Assembly: GCA_003444085.1 (NCBI GenBank) | Contig: DLVL01000145.1 | Span: 1-8,626, forward strand | DNA: 8,626 bases | Source: Kosmotogaceae bacterium | Lineage (GTDB): Bacteria; Thermotogota; Thermotogae; Petrotogales; Kosmotogaceae | Direction of reading: 5' to 3' | Shown: positions 7,044 through 8,626 of the stretch, one piece after another | Layout: each line of letters starts with the position of its first letter | Position numbering within the stretch: the stretch's first letter is position 1 | Translations under genes and position numbers: made by a program | The notes under the pieces: generated by a model | What the model saw: only the letters and a program-made list of their open reading frames with translations | The model's database searches: none | What the model was told of the DNA's origin: nothing

Positions 7044-8222
7044 ATGAAAGAGATTGATGAACTGAAATCCAGAGCGATTGGACTTGCTGATTCGCTCAAA
7101 GAAGAGCTCCATGAAATTGCCCGTTATCTCAAGGAGAACCCGGAGATAGGGTTCTCTGAATTCAAGGCAACTGAGCTCATAACTAAGAAACTCAGAGATC
7201 ATGGTTTCGAAATCAGCTTCCCATTGAGAGATATTCCGACCAGCTTCATTGCAGCACACAAGGGCAAGGTTCCGAGGGCAAAGATCGCGTTCATGCTTGA
7301 ATACGACGCACTTCCGGACATTGGACATGGTTGTGGGCACAATCTTATTGGCGCTATGGGTTACCTTGCAGCAGTTGTCTCTTCTAAGCTTGAATTGCCT
7401 GCAGAAATCGCCGCTGTCGGTTGTCCGGGCGAAGAGAATTTCGGTGGGAAAGTTGTTATGGCCTCTGAAGGTCTTTTTGATCGTTACGATGTTGCTATGC
7501 TTGTTCATCCAGCAACAGAGACGGGGGTTTTCTCAACTTCAAACGCACTTGATGCCATCGAATTCGTCTATCATGGTAAGGAAGCTCATGCTGCAGGATG
7601 TCCGGAAAAAGGAGTGAACGCACTTGATGCTGTTATCCTGCTCTTCAATGGTATAAATGCCCTTAGAGAGCATGTTACTTCAGATGTCAGGATACACGGA
7701 ATAATTGCCGAAGGCGGGAAGGCTGCAAACGTGGTTCCGGCAAAGGCGGTTGCACGCTTCTACTTCAGGGCCGCAGAGCGAGAATACCTGAACGAGGTTG
7801 TCAGGAAAGCGCATAACATCGCACAGGGCGCGGCAATGATGACTGGTGCGGAACTGGAATGGAATAATTACGAGAGATCAAACGACAACTTCGTGGCAAA
7901 CAAACCTCTTTCTGAGGTCTTTAAGGAAAACCTGGTTCATCTTGGCGAAACCAACATAAGACCGCCGAAAGAAGGATTTGGCTCCACCGATGCTGGTAAT
8001 GTCAGTCATCGGGTTCCGACAATCCATCCTTATATCGCTATATGCGATAAAGACGAGTTCACATCGCACACAAGGGAGTTTGCTGATCACACGGTCAGTG
8101 ACCGGGCACTTGATAAAGCACTGCTCGCTGCAAAAGCGATGATTTTGACTGCGATCGATCTCGCCTACGACACGAGCAAACTGGAAAACATCAAGAAAGC
8201 ATTTGAAGGACAGAGAAGCTAA
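7044..8222 (+). CDS. M20 family metallopeptidase/amidohydrolase (ACY1L2/AbgB-like dipeptidase or aminoacylase)
   Basis: The 392-residue cytoplasmic enzyme has no signal peptide. M20 enzymes use two metal ions (usually zinc) to cleave dipeptides, N-acyl amino acids or amidated amino acids. Visible sites: ENPEIGFSEFKA (31-42) near the N-terminus; EYDALPDIGHGCGHNLIGAMG (86-106) with metal ligands Cys97 and His99; GCPGEENFGGK (126-136) with Glu130 and Glu131; and LVHPATET (153-160) with His155. The dimerisation lid runs about 168-275 with HAAG (182-185). FGSTDAGNVSHRVP (312-325) precedes the last ligand, His342 in FTSHTREFAD. HGCGHN rather than HACGHD points to the ACY1L2-like group, which includes beta-alanyl-lysine-type dipeptidases and aminobenzoyl-glutamate hydrolases. 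AGGAAAGGG (7027-7035) sets the ATG. It lies downstream of the transporter terminator, so it is probably co-functional but separately transcribed or fed by read-through; I found no clear promoter. Confidence 0.9.
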   Translation: MKEIDELKSRAIGLADSLKEELHEIARYLKENPEIGFSEFKATELITKKLRDHGFEISFPLRDIPTSFIAAHKGKVPRAKIAFMLEYDALPDIGHGCGHNLIGAMGYLAAVVSSKLELPAEIAAVGCPGEENFGGKVVMASEGLFDRYDVAMLVHPATETGVFSTSNALDAIEFVYHGKEAHAAGCPEKGVNALDAVILLFNGINALREHVTSDVRIHGIIAEGGKAANVVPAKAVARFYFRAAEREYLNEVVRKAHNIAQGAAMMTGAELEWNNYERSNDNFVANKPLSEVFKENLVHLGETNIRPPKEGFGSTDAGNVSHRVPTIHPYIAICDKDEFTSHTREFADHTVSDRALDKALLAAKAMILTAIDLAYDTSKLENIKKAFEGQRS

Positions 8223-8255
8223 ATAGTCAGGAACATTCTTTGAAGGGGATTGAAC

Positions 8256-8385
8256 GAAGAACGCTCAAGAAGCGAAAGCGCAAGATCTGCGGCAAAGCGA
8301 GTTGCTAGGTTCGGTCAAGAAACGGGGGGGCAAGATCAGGCCCGAAGCGGACTGACGAGAACCACGCTGAGAAGCGTAAGGCAGA
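8256..8385 (+). repeat. Degenerate repeat with period of about 50 bases
   Basis: Between the M20 gene and the next gene, blocks recur at a spacing of 50: TCAAGAAGCG at 8265 versus TCAAGAAACG at 8315, and CAAGATC at 8281 versus 8331, each followed by an AAGCG (8295 and 8345). A third partial copy at about 8363-8386 (ACGCTGAGAAGCGTAAGGC) resembles ACGCTCAAGAAGCGAAAGCGC at 8261. By eye a little over half the bases match between units one and two, so this is an old or loosely conserved repeat. It is not a CRISPR: the units are too degenerate and there are no spacer-like segments. Possibly coding in appearance only; function unknown. Confidence 0.45.
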
Positions 8386-8390
8386 TGTTT

Positions 8391-8409
8391 GAGGAGGCGA
8401 ATAGCCTTG
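8391..8409 (+). promoter_or_regulatory. Ribosome binding site defining the TTG start of the DUF2284 gene
   Basis: AGGAGG (8392-8397) is a perfect anti-16S match placed nine bases before TTG 8407-8409. Another in-frame TTG at 8389 overlaps the motif itself and has no binding site, so 8407 is the chosen start. Confidence 0.75.
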
Positions 8410-8626
8410 GAAACCACCCCAAACAGAATTGACGAGATCATCAAACACGCCTATGATAAAGGAATAAGGAACGCAAAGACTATATCACCCAGTTCCATTG
8501 TTACTGCAGAATGGGTAAGGCTTAAGTGCCAGTATGGATGTGATGGCTATGGCAGAAGCCTTACCTGTCCCCCGTTTTCTCCGGAACCGTCGACAACACG
8601 AAAGATTCTTGATGAATATGAAATGC
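8407..8626 (+). CDS. DUF2284 family predicted metal-binding protein (5' part, runs off the window)
   Basis: Seventy-three codons are present before the window ends. The visible part reads ETTPNRIDEIIKHAYDKGIR, then a conserved core WVRLKCQYGCDGYG followed by SLTCPPFSPEP and TTRKILDEYE. The C-x3-GC-x2-YG-x4-CPP pattern is the hallmark of DUF2284 proteins, predicted cysteine-rich metal-binding proteins common in anaerobes. The biochemical role is unknown; Cys40, 44 and 52 (counting from the TTG) are likely ligands, with further ones expected beyond the edge. The start is TTG at 8407, because AGGAGG at 8392-8397 lies nine bases upstream, no ATG or GTG is in frame, and the frame is closed by TAA at 8377. 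It is separated from the M20 gene by 184 bases containing the degenerate repeat, so co-transcription is uncertain. Confidence 0.85.
   Translation, partial: METTPNRIDEIIKHAYDKGIRNAKTISPSSIVTAEWVRLKCQYGCDGYGRSLTCPPFSPEPSTTRKILDEYEM

Noticed and set aside
8256..8385. Possible CRISPR array
   Set aside because: Units are only partly alike, there are no unique spacers of uniform length between identical repeats, and no cas genes are in view.
8250..8432. Plus-strand frame of 60 codons between the M20 and DUF2284 genes
   Set aside because: Its TTG directly abuts the purine run with no usable spacing, the composition is arginine/serine-rich low complexity produced by the repeat, and it overlaps the DUF2284 start in another frame.

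Overview
The window reads as a stretch of chromosome from an anaerobic, heterotrophic bacterium, most likely of the Thermotogae (Mesotoga/Kosmotoga-like). The reasons are moderate GC by eye, very strong purine-rich Shine-Dalgarno sequences, a peptide-type ABC importer whose binding protein has a plain signal peptide and no lipobox, and compact gene packing. This assignment is an inference from general protein style, not from a search. All genes that can be supported lie on the + strand.

Layout. Positions 14-336 hold the decayed remains of hypA (NiFe-hydrogenase nickel-insertion factor), recognisable only when several frames are stitched together. At 417-1283 there is an exported formylglycine-generating-enzyme-superfamily (SUMF1 fold) protein that lacks the catalytic cysteines; its Shine-Dalgarno lies in one arm of an inverted repeat. 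A 319-base gap (1284-1602) follows. It contains possible promoter elements and a 42-codon membrane-protein-like frame that has a good Shine-Dalgarno but ATC where ATG would be expected.

Positions 1603-6939 hold a complete five-gene dipeptide/oligopeptide (Dpp/Opp) ABC importer operon: two permeases, two ATPases and the binding protein. The genes are 2-28 bases apart, and the operon closes with a textbook intrinsic terminator at 6953-6984. Positions 7044-8222 encode a cytoplasmic M20-family metallopeptidase of the ACY1L2/AbgB-like group, a sensible partner for an importer of dipeptides or N-acyl amino acids. Positions 8223-8406 contain no convincing gene but do show a degenerate repeat with a period of about 50 bases. 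From 8407 to the window edge runs the start of a DUF2284 (predicted cysteine-rich metal-binding) protein with a TTG start.

How the genes fit together. The binding protein captures a peptide-like solute outside the cytoplasmic membrane, the permease pair moves it inward using the two ATPases, and the M20 enzyme probably hydrolyses it in the cytoplasm. The hypA wreck and the FGE-like protein have no visible functional link to this module. I did not see an obviously new multi-gene system. The observations most worth checking are the hypA decay, the cysteine-less exported FGE-like protein, the cryptic small frame, and the repeat region.
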